A stretch of 7,704 nucleotides of DNA, from positions 1-7,704 of the forward strand of contig JAOZRI010000100.1 in assembly GCA_029940235.1 (NCBI GenBank), in the 5' to 3' direction. This DNA is from Desulfobacula sp. GTDB taxonomy: Bacteria > Desulfobacterota > Desulfobacteria > Desulfobacterales > Desulfobacteraceae. How positions within the stretch are numbered: position 1 is the stretch's first letter; the number at the start of each line of letters is the position of its first letter. Below are positions 1 to 6,856 of this stretch, one piece after another. Position numbers and translations under genes: made by a program. The notes under the pieces are model-generated. The model was not told where the DNA came from, searched no databases, and worked only from the letters and a program-made list of their open reading frames with translations.

Positions 1-114
1 TCAATCATGAGACAAACTCAATCTGCACTTCACAAGGCAGCTAAAAAAGGCATTATCCATAAAAAGACCGCTTCCAGAAAAATTTCAAGACTTTTTAAAT
101 TCATGAATGCTTAG
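1..114 (+). CDS. rpsT: 30S ribosomal protein S20, C-terminal part (5' truncated)
   Basis: This is the last 37 codons of an open frame entering from the left edge and ending at a TAG stop. The peptide contains SALHKAAKKGIIHKKTASRK, which matches the conserved C-terminal half of S20, where a 'DKAA..G.IHKNTA.RK.SRL' pattern is typical. S20 is a small, basic, helical protein that binds 16S rRNA early in assembly of the 30S subunit. Only the tail is visible, so the start and promoter lie outside the window. The gene converges on lptE. The stop codon is embedded in a small hairpin followed by a T-run, which probably ends the transcript. Identification rests on the family pattern and the high Lys/Arg content; there is little else it could be. 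Confidence 0.9.
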   Translation, partial: SIMRQTQSALHKAAKKGIIHKKTASRKISRLFKFMNA

Positions 115-131
115 TGTTGGTACACTTTTTT
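113..131 (+). terminator. Rho-independent terminator of rpsT, overlapping its stop codon
   Basis: A perfect 5-bp stem, AGTGT (113-117) with ACACT (122-126), closes a TGGT loop and runs straight into six T residues (126-131). The left arm begins inside the TAG stop codon of rpsT. The stem is short, but its position and the T-run make intrinsic termination the natural reading. Confidence 0.55.
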
Positions 132-140
132 AATACTTTG

Positions 141-180
141 CTGTGGGCAAATTTGTATATAAAATCAAATCTGCCCATGG
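141..180. terminator. Long hairpin between convergent rpsT and lptE
   Basis: TGGGCAAATTTG (144-155) pairs with CAAATCTGCCCA (166-177) with a single mismatch, around a 10-base A/T loop. The outer bases 141-143 and 178-180 can add one C-G and two G-T pairs. The structure lies between the rpsT terminator and the lptE stop codon and can form from either strand. Neither side has a clean T-run directly after the stem. It may end leftward lptE transcription or protect the 3' end rather than act as a classic intrinsic terminator. Confidence 0.45.
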
Positions 181-190
181 TAGTTATTCA

Positions 191-697
191 TTAAAAAATA
201 TTTAGCATACTGCTGACGAGTTTTTCAGCCATACGCTCGGATATTTTACCCACAGCATCTCTTTTATTACTTTCATCTGCTAGCTTATCCTCAGACACTT
301 TATACTCTTCATGGGAAGTCAGACCTTTAACAGCCCAGACTATTTGCCCTTCTTTATCAAGCATCTGAATATCAACACTTGCTGTAACCCTTCTTTCCAC
401 CACAGATTCTGTAGTCGAGCGTGAAAGAGTGGCAAAGGTGATGGAATTGATCCTTCCTTTCAAGACAGCATCAGCCTGTGCCTTATCAACAATTTTAGTA
501 TCACTTGTCTCCATGATTTCTTTTATCAGATCATTGGTAAATACAATACCAGCTTCTGTTTCAGAGCTTTTATTCTCCATAATTTCCACGGCAACCCGTG
601 TTACATCATTGTTAATGTATCCACCACCCTCAAATTGATAGCCGCAGGCTGCCAAAATAAATAAAAAGAGAGATAAAATAAACTTTAAATTTTTCAT
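191..697 (-). CDS. lptE: LPS-assembly lipoprotein LptE (168 aa)
   Basis: LptE is the outer-membrane lipoprotein that plugs the LptD barrel and helps insert lipopolysaccharide into the outer leaflet. The protein opens with a lipoprotein signal: two Lys, a hydrophobic stretch (residues 4-17) and the lipobox LAAC, with the lipidated Cys at residue 18. The mature protein starts CGYQFEGGG, close to the 'CGYxFxG' beginning usual in LptE. Position +2 is Gly, not Asp, which fits outer-membrane sorting. The rest has alternating strand/helix character with Thr/Ser-rich strands, such as FATLSRSTTESVVERRV at about residue 88, and a C-terminal helix. The length is normal. It begins one base after the leuS stop codon, so it is probably translationally coupled to leuS; no strong Shine-Dalgarno is seen. 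The leuS-lptE order is also known from E. coli, where it supports the name. No holA follows here. Confidence 0.87.
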   Translation of the reverse strand: MKNLKFILSLFLFILAACGYQFEGGGYINNDVTRVAVEIMENKSSETEAGIVFTNDLIKEIMETSDTKIVDKAQADAVLKGRINSITFATLSRSTTESVVERRVTASVDIQMLDKEGQIVWAVKGLTSHEEYKVSEDKLADESNKRDAVGKISERMAEKLVSSMLNIF

Positions 698-698
698 A

Positions 699-3302
699 TT
701 AGATCACAATATTCACAAGTGTTTGTTTTTTCCGGATAACAATAACCTTTTTTAAGGTTTTATCCTTAATATATTTTTGAATCTTTTCATCTGCCAGTGC
801 TGCCTCTTCAATCAAGGTTTCATCACTATCGGCACCCATTGTTAATTTAGCTCGAAGTTTTCCATTTACCTGAACAACAATAATAATTTCATCGGTTTTA
901 AGGCTGTCATCTCTGTAAAGCGGCCATGGCTGTTCAAGAACAGATCCTTTTTTCCCCATTCTTAGAAAAAGTTCTTCACAAAAATGAGGAGTAATGGGTG
1001 ATAATAATAAAATAATATTTTCAATGCAGAATACGATTACTTTTTTCTGCTCATCTGCTATAGAATCGAGATCAACGGCATATAAATTATTGACAAGTTC
1101 CATGACAGCAGAAATGGCTGTATTAAAGTGAAAGCTTTGATCAATATCATCTGAAACCTTTTTAATAGTCTGGTTGGCCTTGATATAAAGATCCTTTGCC
1201 TGGGATGATAAAAGGTCTGAAGCTGCACCTCTATACGGTTTCACGCCATTCATCTTTTCAATACAATCAATAGTCAGCCGCCACACTCTGTTGACAAATC
1301 TATTACTGCCTTCCACACCATCTTCATTCCATTCAAGATCTCTTTCCGGAGGAGCTGCAAAGAGGCAAAACAGGCGGGTTACATCAGCTCCATATTGTTC
1401 AAGCAGTTCATTGGGATCAACAACATTTTTTTTGGATTTGGACATTTTGATAACTCTGCCAACTTCAACATCCCTATTGCATATTGTACACTCAAGTCTG
1501 CCTTGTTCATTTTTACGTGCCTGTTCAGGAAAGAGATATCCATGTTCAGGACAGGTCATGGTCTCTTTGCAGACCATACCCTGGGTTAAAAGCCGTGTAA
1601 AGGGTTCTTTAAAATCAATCATGCCAAGGCTGTTGAGCACCCGCATAAAATACCTTGAGTATAATAAGTGAAGCACTGCATGTTCCACTCCTCCAATATA
1701 CTGATCCACAGGAGCCCAGTATTTTACTGCATCAGGGTCAAACATGCCTTTTTCATATCTTGGTGAGCAGTATCTTAAATAATACCAGGATGACTCCACA
1801 AAGGTATCCATGGTATCAGTATCCCTTTTTGCATCCTCTCTTTTACATTGAGGGCATGTGGCTTTTATAAAATAATCCAGTGTTGGTAAGGGAGAACCCC
1901 CTTTTTCAAGGAGATTTGCCTCTTCAGGAAGTTTAATGGGAAGATCTGCTTGAGGCACGGGAACAACACCACAGTCAGGACAATGGATAACAGGTATTGG
2001 AGTTCCCCAGTATCGCTGCCTTGATATTCCCCAGTCTCTTAATCGAAAGGAGATGGTTTTTTTACCTCTGCCCTTTTTTTCCAGCCAGTCTGTCATAATG
2101 TCCATGGCATCTTTGCTGTCAAGACCATTAAACTCACCGGAATTTATAATTTTACCTTCGCCGGTATATGCCTCTTCCATGGTGCGCCCGTCAAACTCTT
2201 CTCCTTCAGGCTGCACCACAGGGATGATTTCAAGATTATATTTTCTTGCAAAGTCAAAATCACGTTGATCTCCAGCAGGAACTGACATGATTGCACCGGT
2301 TCCATACTCCATTAAAACAAAATTGGCTGTATAGACAGGAATTTTCTCACTGGTTGCTGGGTTTATACAGAATGCACCGGTAAAAACACCCTCTTTTTCA
2401 TATTTTTCAAGACCTTCTGCTGATCTCTCCTGGCTCGATATTTTTTTTACAAACCTTAAAACCAGCTCCTCCTGATCACTTCCCTTGGAGAGGCTTTCAA
2501 CAAGAGGGTGTTCCGGAGCAAGGCACATAAATGTTGCCCCAAAAACAGTATCCGGCCTTGTGGTAAAAACAACAATATCTTCATCCTTGCCATGGATCTT
2601 AAATTTTAATTCAGACCCAACACTTTTACCAATCCAGTTTTTCTGCATGGTGGTTACTTTATCGGGCCATCCAGGCAGTTTATCGCAATAAACAAGCAGG
2701 TCTTCAGCAAAATCTGTTATTTTAAAAAACCATTGCCACAGTTTTTTTTGATGGACTGTTTGAGAGCATCGCCAGCATCTGTCCTGTTCAACCTGTTCAT
2801 TGGCAAGCACGGTCTGGCATTTTTCACACCAGTTGACATAGGACTCTTTTCTATATGCCATTTTCTTCTCCAGCATTTTAAGAAAAAGCCATTGCTCCCA
2901 CTTATAATATTCAGGGTGACAGGTTGCTATCTCACGATCCCAGTCATAGGAAAAACCCATTTTTTTAAGCTGTTCACGCATGGAACTTATATTTTCATAT
3001 GTCCAGGCTGCAGGGTGGGTATTATTATCAATGGCTGCATTTTCAGCTGGCATACCAAAGGCGTCCCAGCCCATGGGGTGGATTACATTAAAACCTTTCA
3101 TCCTTTTATATCTTACAACAACATCTCCAATGGTGTAATTTCTCACATGACCTATATGTATTTTACCTGAGGGATATGGAAACATCTCCAAAAGGTAATA
3201 TTTCTCTTTTGATGCCTCTTGTTTAACTTTAAAAGATCTGTTTTCTCTCCAGTATTTTTGCCATTTCGGCTCTACTGATTGTGGCTGGTACCGCTCTTCC
3301 AT
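699..3302 (-). CDS. leuS: Leucyl-tRNA synthetase (867 aa)
   Basis: This class I enzyme charges tRNA-Leu with leucine in the cytoplasm. All expected parts are present. The HIGH motif is at 49-52 (PSGKIHIGH), the KMSKS motif at 619-623, and [15 protein letters not shown] at about 77-91. [16 protein letters not shown] lies at about 499-513. The C-terminal domain has [10 protein letters not shown] and ends LVNIVI. Two Cys4 zinc ribbons are visible (Cys159/162/176/179 and Cys441/444/483/486). A CxxH...CxxC site (Cys584, His587, Cys605, Cys608) precedes KMSKS. The CP1 editing domain carries [11 protein letters not shown] (about 247-257) and VPAGDQRD (341-348). Most family members I know have His where Gly344 sits. 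The ATG at 3302 was chosen because AAAGGAG lies 10 bases upstream and the protein then begins MEERYQPQ, as usual for LeuRS. The longer frame would need a TTG at 3356 and adds a non-homologous basic stretch. lptE follows after one base. Confidence 0.96.
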   Translation of the reverse strand: MEERYQPQSVEPKWQKYWRENRSFKVKQEASKEKYYLLEMFPYPSGKIHIGHVRNYTIGDVVVRYKRMKGFNVIHPMGWDAFGMPAENAAIDNNTHPAAWTYENISSMREQLKKMGFSYDWDREIATCHPEYYKWEQWLFLKMLEKKMAYRKESYVNWCEKCQTVLANEQVEQDRCWRCSQTVHQKKLWQWFFKITDFAEDLLVYCDKLPGWPDKVTTMQKNWIGKSVGSELKFKIHGKDEDIVVFTTRPDTVFGATFMCLAPEHPLVESLSKGSDQEELVLRFVKKISSQERSAEGLEKYEKEGVFTGAFCINPATSEKIPVYTANFVLMEYGTGAIMSVPAGDQRDFDFARKYNLEIIPVVQPEGEEFDGRTMEEAYTGEGKIINSGEFNGLDSKDAMDIMTDWLEKKGRGKKTISFRLRDWGISRQRYWGTPIPVIHCPDCGVVPVPQADLPIKLPEEANLLEKGGSPLPTLDYFIKATCPQCKREDAKRDTDTMDTFVESSWYYLRYCSPRYEKGMFDPDAVKYWAPVDQYIGGVEHAVLHLLYSRYFMRVLNSLGMIDFKEPFTRLLTQGMVCKETMTCPEHGYLFPEQARKNEQGRLECTICNRDVEVGRVIKMSKSKKNVVDPNELLEQYGADVTRLFCLFAAPPERDLEWNEDGVEGSNRFVNRVWRLTIDCIEKMNGVKPYRGAASDLLSSQAKDLYIKANQTIKKVSDDIDQSFHFNTAISAVMELVNNLYAVDLDSIADEQKKVIVFCIENIILLLSPITPHFCEELFLRMGKKGSVLEQPWPLYRDDSLKTDEIIIVVQVNGKLRAKLTMGADSDETLIEEAALADEKIQKYIKDKTLKKVIVIRKKQTLVNIVI

Positions 3303-3312
3303 GAAACGCCTA

Positions 3313-3319
3313 CTCCTTT
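3313..3319 (-). promoter_or_regulatory. Ribosome binding site that fixes the leuS start
   Basis: On the leftward strand AAAGGAG is followed by 10 bases and then the ATG at 3302. No comparable site precedes the in-frame TTG at 3356, so this site decides between the 867-aa and 885-aa versions of leuS. Confidence 0.75.
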
Positions 3320-3462
3320 TTTTATTAATGCCGGCCAAATTCCGCCGATCCAGCAAGGATATTATTTAAACTCTTATAAATGCCATAGCCAGAGCCAAAT
3401 AGCAAGAAAATCAAGATATTTTCAACCTTTTAATTTTTTCTTTTCTTGTTTCATTTTTAAAT

Positions 3463-3494
3463 ATTTGATAGTTTAAAAATCAAAATTATCAAAT
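3463..3494. promoter_or_regulatory. Inverted repeat upstream of the HD-GYP gene
   Basis: ATTTGATA (3463-3470) is perfectly repeated in inverted form as TATCAAAT (3487-3494). Three more inner A-T pairs and one G-T pair give a 12-position stem around an 8-base A-rich loop. It lies 16 bases before the ATG at 3511 and about 160 bases upstream of leuS, in the divergent intergenic region. It could be an operator dyad or an mRNA hairpin near the ribosome binding site. The region is so A/T-rich that chance is a real alternative. TTGATA (3465-3470) inside it loosely resembles a -35 box, but I see no good -10. Confidence 0.3.
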
Positions 3495-3500
3495 TCATAA

Positions 3501-3507
3501 AAGGTGA
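3501..3507 (+). promoter_or_regulatory. Ribosome binding site of the HD-GYP gene
   Basis: AAGGTGA ends three bases before the ATG at 3511, leaving six bases between its AGG core and the start. It supports this start codon; no other in-frame ATG lies just upstream. Confidence 0.55.
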
Positions 3508-3510
3508 GCC

Positions 3511-5166
3511 ATGCCAGACTATGGAAAAATATCTGATAATAATTCAATTAACTCTCTGATTAAAAAAATTCTTGATGAGCTTTGCCCCTTTCTTGAGGAA
3601 CAGGCCAGTGCAATCTCACAGCTCACTTCAATTGGAAAGGCCCTTGGTGATAAAAAAGATATAAATAGATTACTTGAAATGATTCTTACCATTGCCAGAA
3701 AATTTTCTAAAGCTGATGGAGGGACTATCTACCTTGTTGATAAACAAAATCAAAACCTCAATTTTCATGTGATCCAGAATAAAACTCTGGAGTTTAAACA
3801 ATCAGGTAGCCAGATTAATCTTCCAAGTGTGATATTATATAATGAGGACACCACTCCAAATCATTCCAATGTATCCTCATATGTGTTTCATACAGGTAAA
3901 ATTGTCAATATTGATGATGTTTATAAAACTCAAAAATTTCAATTCCGCGGCACTAAAAAATTTGATAGGGCTTTACACTATAAAAGCCAGTCAATGGTTG
4001 TTATTCCCATGCGCAATCATGAAAATTATATTATCGGCATCCTTCAATTGATTAATTCAACAGATCCTTTTTCCAAAAAAACAGTTCCATTTTCCAGAGC
4101 TGATCAGGAAAAAGCAGCAGGTCTTGCAAATCTTACTTCTGTTATTTTAACCCAGCAGAATCTTATCCTGGAGATGGAAGAGCTTTTTGAGGCATTTATA
4201 AAAGCCATTGCAGTATCCATTGATGCAAAATCAAAACATACCAGTGGGCATATTCAGAGAGTGACCCAACTTTGCCTCATGATAGGCAAAGCAATAAACC
4301 AGGATAATACAATATTGAAAGATACATCCCTTAATCCTGATCAAATGGATGAACTCAGAATTGCAGCACTTATGCATGATACTGGGAAAATAACCACTCC
4401 CGACCATATAATCAACAAATCTTCTAGATTGGAAATGGTGCACGACAGGATTGAGCTTCTTAAAACAAGATGGAATCTATTTATAACCAATCAAAAACTT
4501 GCAGCTGCACATAAAAAAATTGCTCTTATGGACCAGACTCAAAAAGAGCAGTTATGTGCTGAAATTGATGCACGCTGCAATGAAAAAATCAATGAGCTTA
4601 AAAATGAGTTTGATATTTTATCCTGCATTAATTCAACAAAAGAGAGCCTTGATAAAAATCTCATTGGCCAGTTAGAAAAAATTTATGCGAAATCAGATAT
4701 AATTAATGGTAAAAGAGAACGCTATCTAAGTGATGATGAATATGAAAATCTATCTATTTCCAGAGGCACATTAACACCCAAAGAGAGAAACATAATCAAC
4801 AGCCATGCTGGTTTGAGCCATAAAATATTAAACAAGCTGCCATGGCCCAAAAAACTTGCCAACATACCCTCCATTGCAGGTGCCCACCATGAAAAACTCG
4901 ATGGATCAGGATATCCATTGCATCTTAAAAAAGAGAACCTGAATCTTCAGGCAAGAATTCTGGCAATTGCTGATATTTTTGAAGCTCTCAGTGCCCAGGA
5001 CAGGCCATATAAAAAACCCATGACCTTGAGCCAGACCATTAAGGTTCTTGAACAGATGGGGCACAAAAAATTATTAGACAATGATATTATTAAAATCTTT
5101 TTGCAATCAAAAATACATCTTGAATATGCAAAAGGAGAGCTCTCACCATGGCAGATTGATGTTTAA
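3511..5166 (+). CDS. GAF-HD-GYP protein, probable cyclic-di-GMP phosphodiesterase (551 aa)
   Basis: HD-GYP proteins hydrolyse the second messenger cyclic-di-GMP at a cytoplasmic metal site. Residues about 40-215 look like a GAF sensor domain (DGGTIYLVD near 69, MVVIPMRNHENYIIGILQL at 162-180). A helix at 216-235 links it to the catalytic domain. Metal-ligand candidates are His247 (TSGH), His289-Asp290 (MHDTGK), His432, His459-His460 and Asp488 (IADIFEA). The signature HHEKLDGSGYP is intact at 459-469. Four residues before His247 sits His243 rather than the Glu found in trimetal enzymes, which hints at a bimetal site. Between the PDHIINKS stretch and RGTLTPKE there are about 110 residues (about 307-417) rich in Lys/Glu and probably coiled-coil, absent from minimal HD-GYP domains. 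I recall similar insertions in other proteobacterial and delta-proteobacterial members. There is no signal peptide or membrane segment. It is transcribed divergently from leuS and converges, six bases apart, on the next gene. The ligand of the GAF domain cannot be told. Confidence 0.85.
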   Translation: MPDYGKISDNNSINSLIKKILDELCPFLEEQASAISQLTSIGKALGDKKDINRLLEMILTIARKFSKADGGTIYLVDKQNQNLNFHVIQNKTLEFKQSGSQINLPSVILYNEDTTPNHSNVSSYVFHTGKIVNIDDVYKTQKFQFRGTKKFDRALHYKSQSMVVIPMRNHENYIIGILQLINSTDPFSKKTVPFSRADQEKAAGLANLTSVILTQQNLILEMEELFEAFIKAIAVSIDAKSKHTSGHIQRVTQLCLMIGKAINQDNTILKDTSLNPDQMDELRIAALMHDTGKITTPDHIINKSSRLEMVHDRIELLKTRWNLFITNQKLAAAHKKIALMDQTQKEQLCAEIDARCNEKINELKNEFDILSCINSTKESLDKNLIGQLEKIYAKSDIINGKRERYLSDDEYENLSISRGTLTPKERNIINSHAGLSHKILNKLPWPKKLANIPSIAGAHHEKLDGSGYPLHLKKENLNLQARILAIADIFEALSAQDRPYKKPMTLSQTIKVLEQMGHKKLLDNDIIKIFLQSKIHLEYAKGELSPWQIDV

Positions 5167-5172
5167 AGATAT

Positions 5173-5592
5173 TTAATCGATATCAATCCAATATTGCGAC
5201 CACTTACATCTCTCTTTATAGGGGTATTTGATAAGTTCGGTGGCAAGGATGGAAAAATCCCTGTTCCTGATTATGTAATACACGACCTGCTTTGTATTTT
5301 TAATTTTTTTAAGACCAACAGCTGCATAGAGGGTAGTGTGTTTGTCAACCACAAAACACTGGACAGCACCTGTGACAATTTCCATGTCTGATTCAATTTG
5401 AACATCAAAAAAATCAATCATGGTGATTTTAAATGTTTTACCTTGAAAATGATTTGTGGCCTGTGTTCTGGTTAGTTCACATTTAATAAAATTTTTAAAA
5501 CTGTTTTCTAATCTTGCAAGCTCAAATTCATCTGCATAAAGGGGGTTCAGCATACACAAACCAGATATCAATATACATAATAAAATTTTCAT
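5173..5592 (-). CDS. Small exported protein of unknown function (139 aa)
   Basis: I do not recognise this family. The N-terminus is a classic signal peptide: MK, a hydrophobic core (residues 3-18) and a likely cleavage after LYA (residue 20), so the mature protein of about 119 residues should be periplasmic or secreted. The Cys at residue 13 is not in a proper lipobox (SGLC). The mature part has three Cys (38, 79, 129), which would allow one disulfide plus one free thiol. It shows alternating strands such as TFKITMIDFFDVQIES and TTLYAAVGLKKIK, suggesting a small mainly-beta fold. The gene starts 21 bases after the stop of the exported pseudo-receiver gene, with only a weak AGG about 10 bases before its ATG. 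It is probably the last gene of that operon. Its end is six bases from the end of the convergent HD-GYP gene, with no convincing terminator between them. Confidence 0.7.
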   Translation of the reverse strand: MKILLCILISGLCMLNPLYADEFELARLENSFKNFIKCELTRTQATNHFQGKTFKITMIDFFDVQIESDMEIVTGAVQCFVVDKHTTLYAAVGLKKIKNTKQVVYYIIRNRDFSILATELIKYPYKERCKWSQYWIDID

Positions 5593-5613
5593 TTTATAGC
5601 AGCCTGTTGAAAT

Positions 5614-6384
5614 TTACACATGTTTTTTAATCAAAACTTCAATGGTTTTTTGTAACTCTTTAAGAATAACAGGTTTAATATACACTGAGCTTGAACCTGA
5701 AAATTTTGAAATAACTGAATTTTTCATATCCTGATCATTATAACCGGTATCGATTACAACAGGAATTGTATGGCTTATTTCCAATGTTTTATTAACAAAT
5801 TCATCCAGGGATATCCCCTCTATTGTATGATGGACAATAACCATTGAAAATCTATCCGGCTGCAATTTAAAAGATTCGAGAGCCTGTGTACCTATTTTGA
5901 AAATTGTTGTGGAATATCCCATTTTTTGTGCAATAATCTGTATGAGATCTGTTCTTTTTTCATTGGGATCAACAATTAAAATATGGTCATCACCGTGAAT
6001 TATACTGGTATCTTCAGTATTAAAACCTTTTTGTTCCCATTTATCCATATTAACAGGATGCAGGGATGTCACATCAATTTCAAAGGCTTTTGAGGAGATA
6101 AATTTATCAACCTGACCTTCTGGCACTTTGGTAATAAATTTTTTATTTAAAGCAATATAGTGTCTCAACCATTTGCGATAATTATAATTATTGCCTGTTA
6201 AAATTAATAATTTCGGACCCACACTGGAATTGACCTGTATGGAGTGATAGATTAATGGATCATAGGAAAACTGCGCCTGTGTTTCTTTGTAGTTCTCTTC
6301 CATAAACTCAACGATAAAATCCCGCGCAAATCCAGGGGTTGCAAACAACATCAGCAAAACAGAGATAAATAATAATTTTTTCAT
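5614..6384 (-). CDS. Exported protein with C-terminal degenerate receiver domain (256 aa)
   Basis: The protein begins with a signal peptide (MKKLLFISVLLMLFATPGFA, likely cut after residue 20). It continues with a region I do not recognise (about 21-128) and ends in a receiver-like domain (about 132-254). The receiver alignment is clear: HILIVDP is strand 1, MVIVHH strand 3, IPVVIDTGYND strand 4 with the conserved Thr213, and VYIKPV carries the conserved Lys237-Pro238. The phospho-acceptor Asp is His185, and the acidic pair on strand 1 keeps only Asp139, with Pro at 140. It should therefore not be phosphorylated in the usual way. The ATG at 6384 is preferred because it starts the signal peptide directly. 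An upstream in-frame TTG at 6405 would add seven residues; neither start has a strong ribosome binding site. The gene lies 39 bases after the membrane-protein gene and 21 before the small exported one, so it is probably the middle gene of an operon. Function unknown. Confidence 0.75.
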   Translation of the reverse strand: MKKLLFISVLLMLFATPGFARDFIVEFMEENYKETQAQFSYDPLIYHSIQVNSSVGPKLLILTGNNYNYRKWLRHYIALNKKFITKVPEGQVDKFISSKAFEIDVTSLHPVNMDKWEQKGFNTEDTSIIHGDDHILIVDPNEKRTDLIQIIAQKMGYSTTIFKIGTQALESFKLQPDRFSMVIVHHTIEGISLDEFVNKTLEISHTIPVVIDTGYNDQDMKNSVISKFSGSSSVYIKPVILKELQKTIEVLIKKHV

Positions 6385-6423
6385 ACATAAGCCATCGACA
6401 AACAAAGAGGTATTCTTGATTAT

Positions 6424-6765
6424 TTAAAGCACAAATATTGATATGACAAGCATTATCAAAGAGAGAACTCCTGTTATGATCAAAGCTTTTTTATGATCAC
6501 TTTGTCTTCTTCCCCGATACATGCCAAGCACCAGACCTGAAAGAGAGATAACTATCCCTATTATGATAGTATATATAAGATAATGAAGGTATTTGATATC
6601 CCAGGCGGTTCTAAGATCAAGTTTATAAAACCTGTCAAAAAAACTTTCAAATTCAGGCTGGGCACGATGAAAAACTAATAACATGGAAATCAATACAATC
6701 CATGCAAAAATATTTAGATAAAATAAAAATTTTGCCCAAAAGTCCTTTGCTTGCCTTCTTTCCAA
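6424..6765 (-). CDS. Small three-helix inner-membrane protein (113 aa, TTG start)
   Basis: I cannot assign a function. Three hydrophobic segments are visible at about residues 12-33, 59-83 and 93-113. The loop between the first two (HRAQPEFESFFDRFYKLD) is acidic and aromatic. The short loop between the second and third (YRGRRQSDHKK) is strongly basic. By the positive-inside rule that basic loop should be cytoplasmic and the first loop periplasmic. The N-terminus MERRQAKDF is basic and so also cytoplasmic, but that gives an N-in, C-out arrangement that agrees with three helices. The start is TTG: AGGGG lies six bases upstream, no in-frame ATG exists nearby, and a stop codon lies in frame six codons upstream. 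The gene is first in a close-spaced run with the exported pseudo-receiver and the small exported protein. A subunit of some envelope complex is possible but unproven. Confidence 0.72.
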   Translation of the reverse strand: MERRQAKDFWAKFLFYLNIFAWIVLISMLLVFHRAQPEFESFFDRFYKLDLRTAWDIKYLHYLIYTIIIGIVISLSGLVLGMYRGRRQSDHKKALIITGVLSLIMLVISIFVL

Positions 6766-6771
6766 AATAAA

Positions 6772-6776
6772 CCCCT
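6772..6776 (-). promoter_or_regulatory. Ribosome binding site for the TTG start at 6765
   Basis: AGGGG on the leftward strand stands six bases before the TTG. It is the main reason for accepting this non-ATG start. Confidence 0.55.
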
Positions 6777-6793
6777 GTTTTTAAAATTTAACT

Positions 6794-6810
6794 AACCGCT
6801 ATGTGCGGTT
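6794..6810. other. Perfect 6-bp hairpin in the leader of the membrane-protein gene
   Basis: AACCGC (6794-6799) and GCGGTT (6805-6810) form a perfect stem with a 5-base loop. It stands out as a GC-rich element in A/T-rich DNA, 29 bases upstream of the TTG start on the leftward strand. After it, in the leftward direction, comes AGTTAAATTTT, a poor T-run. It could be a weak terminator of the release-factor-like gene, an operator, or an mRNA structure in the 5' leader of the following operon. Confidence 0.35.
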
Positions 6811-6856
6811 CTGCTTATTCATAACACAATACCCTGAAGGGCAGAAACCAAAGCAT

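Noticed and set aside
2733..3170. Rightward 145-codon open frame opposite the 5' part of leuS
   Set aside because: It lies wholly within the well-conserved leuS gene on the other strand and has no recognisable domain or ribosome binding site; it is a shadow of leuS codon use. The other rightward frames inside leuS are the same.
3303..3356. N-terminal extension of leuS by 18 residues
   Set aside because: The start would be a TTG without a ribosome binding site, the added residues do not resemble LeuRS, and a strong AAAGGAG precedes the ATG at 3302.
3325..3414. Possible 29-codon leader peptide before leuS (leftward, TTG start, five Leu codons), which would suggest Leu-dependent attenuation
   Set aside because: The Leu codons are not in a tandem run, the start is TTG with a distant AAAAGG, and no alternative terminator/antiterminator pair with a T-run is visible. 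In A/T-rich DNA such a frame is easily chance.
3303..3480. T-box or other riboswitch in the leuS leader
   Set aside because: I find no T-box core sequence and no terminator hairpin with a T-run before leuS; T-boxes are also rare in Gram-negative bacteria.
5167..5184. GATAT...ATATC hairpin between the convergent HD-GYP and 139-aa genes as a shared terminator
   Set aside because: The stem is only five A/T-rich pairs with no T-run on either side, so it is not distinguishable from chance.
5614..6384. Ordinary two-component response regulator
   Set aside because: The acceptor Asp is His, one strand-1 acid is missing, there is no DNA-binding or enzymatic output domain, and a signal peptide precedes it.
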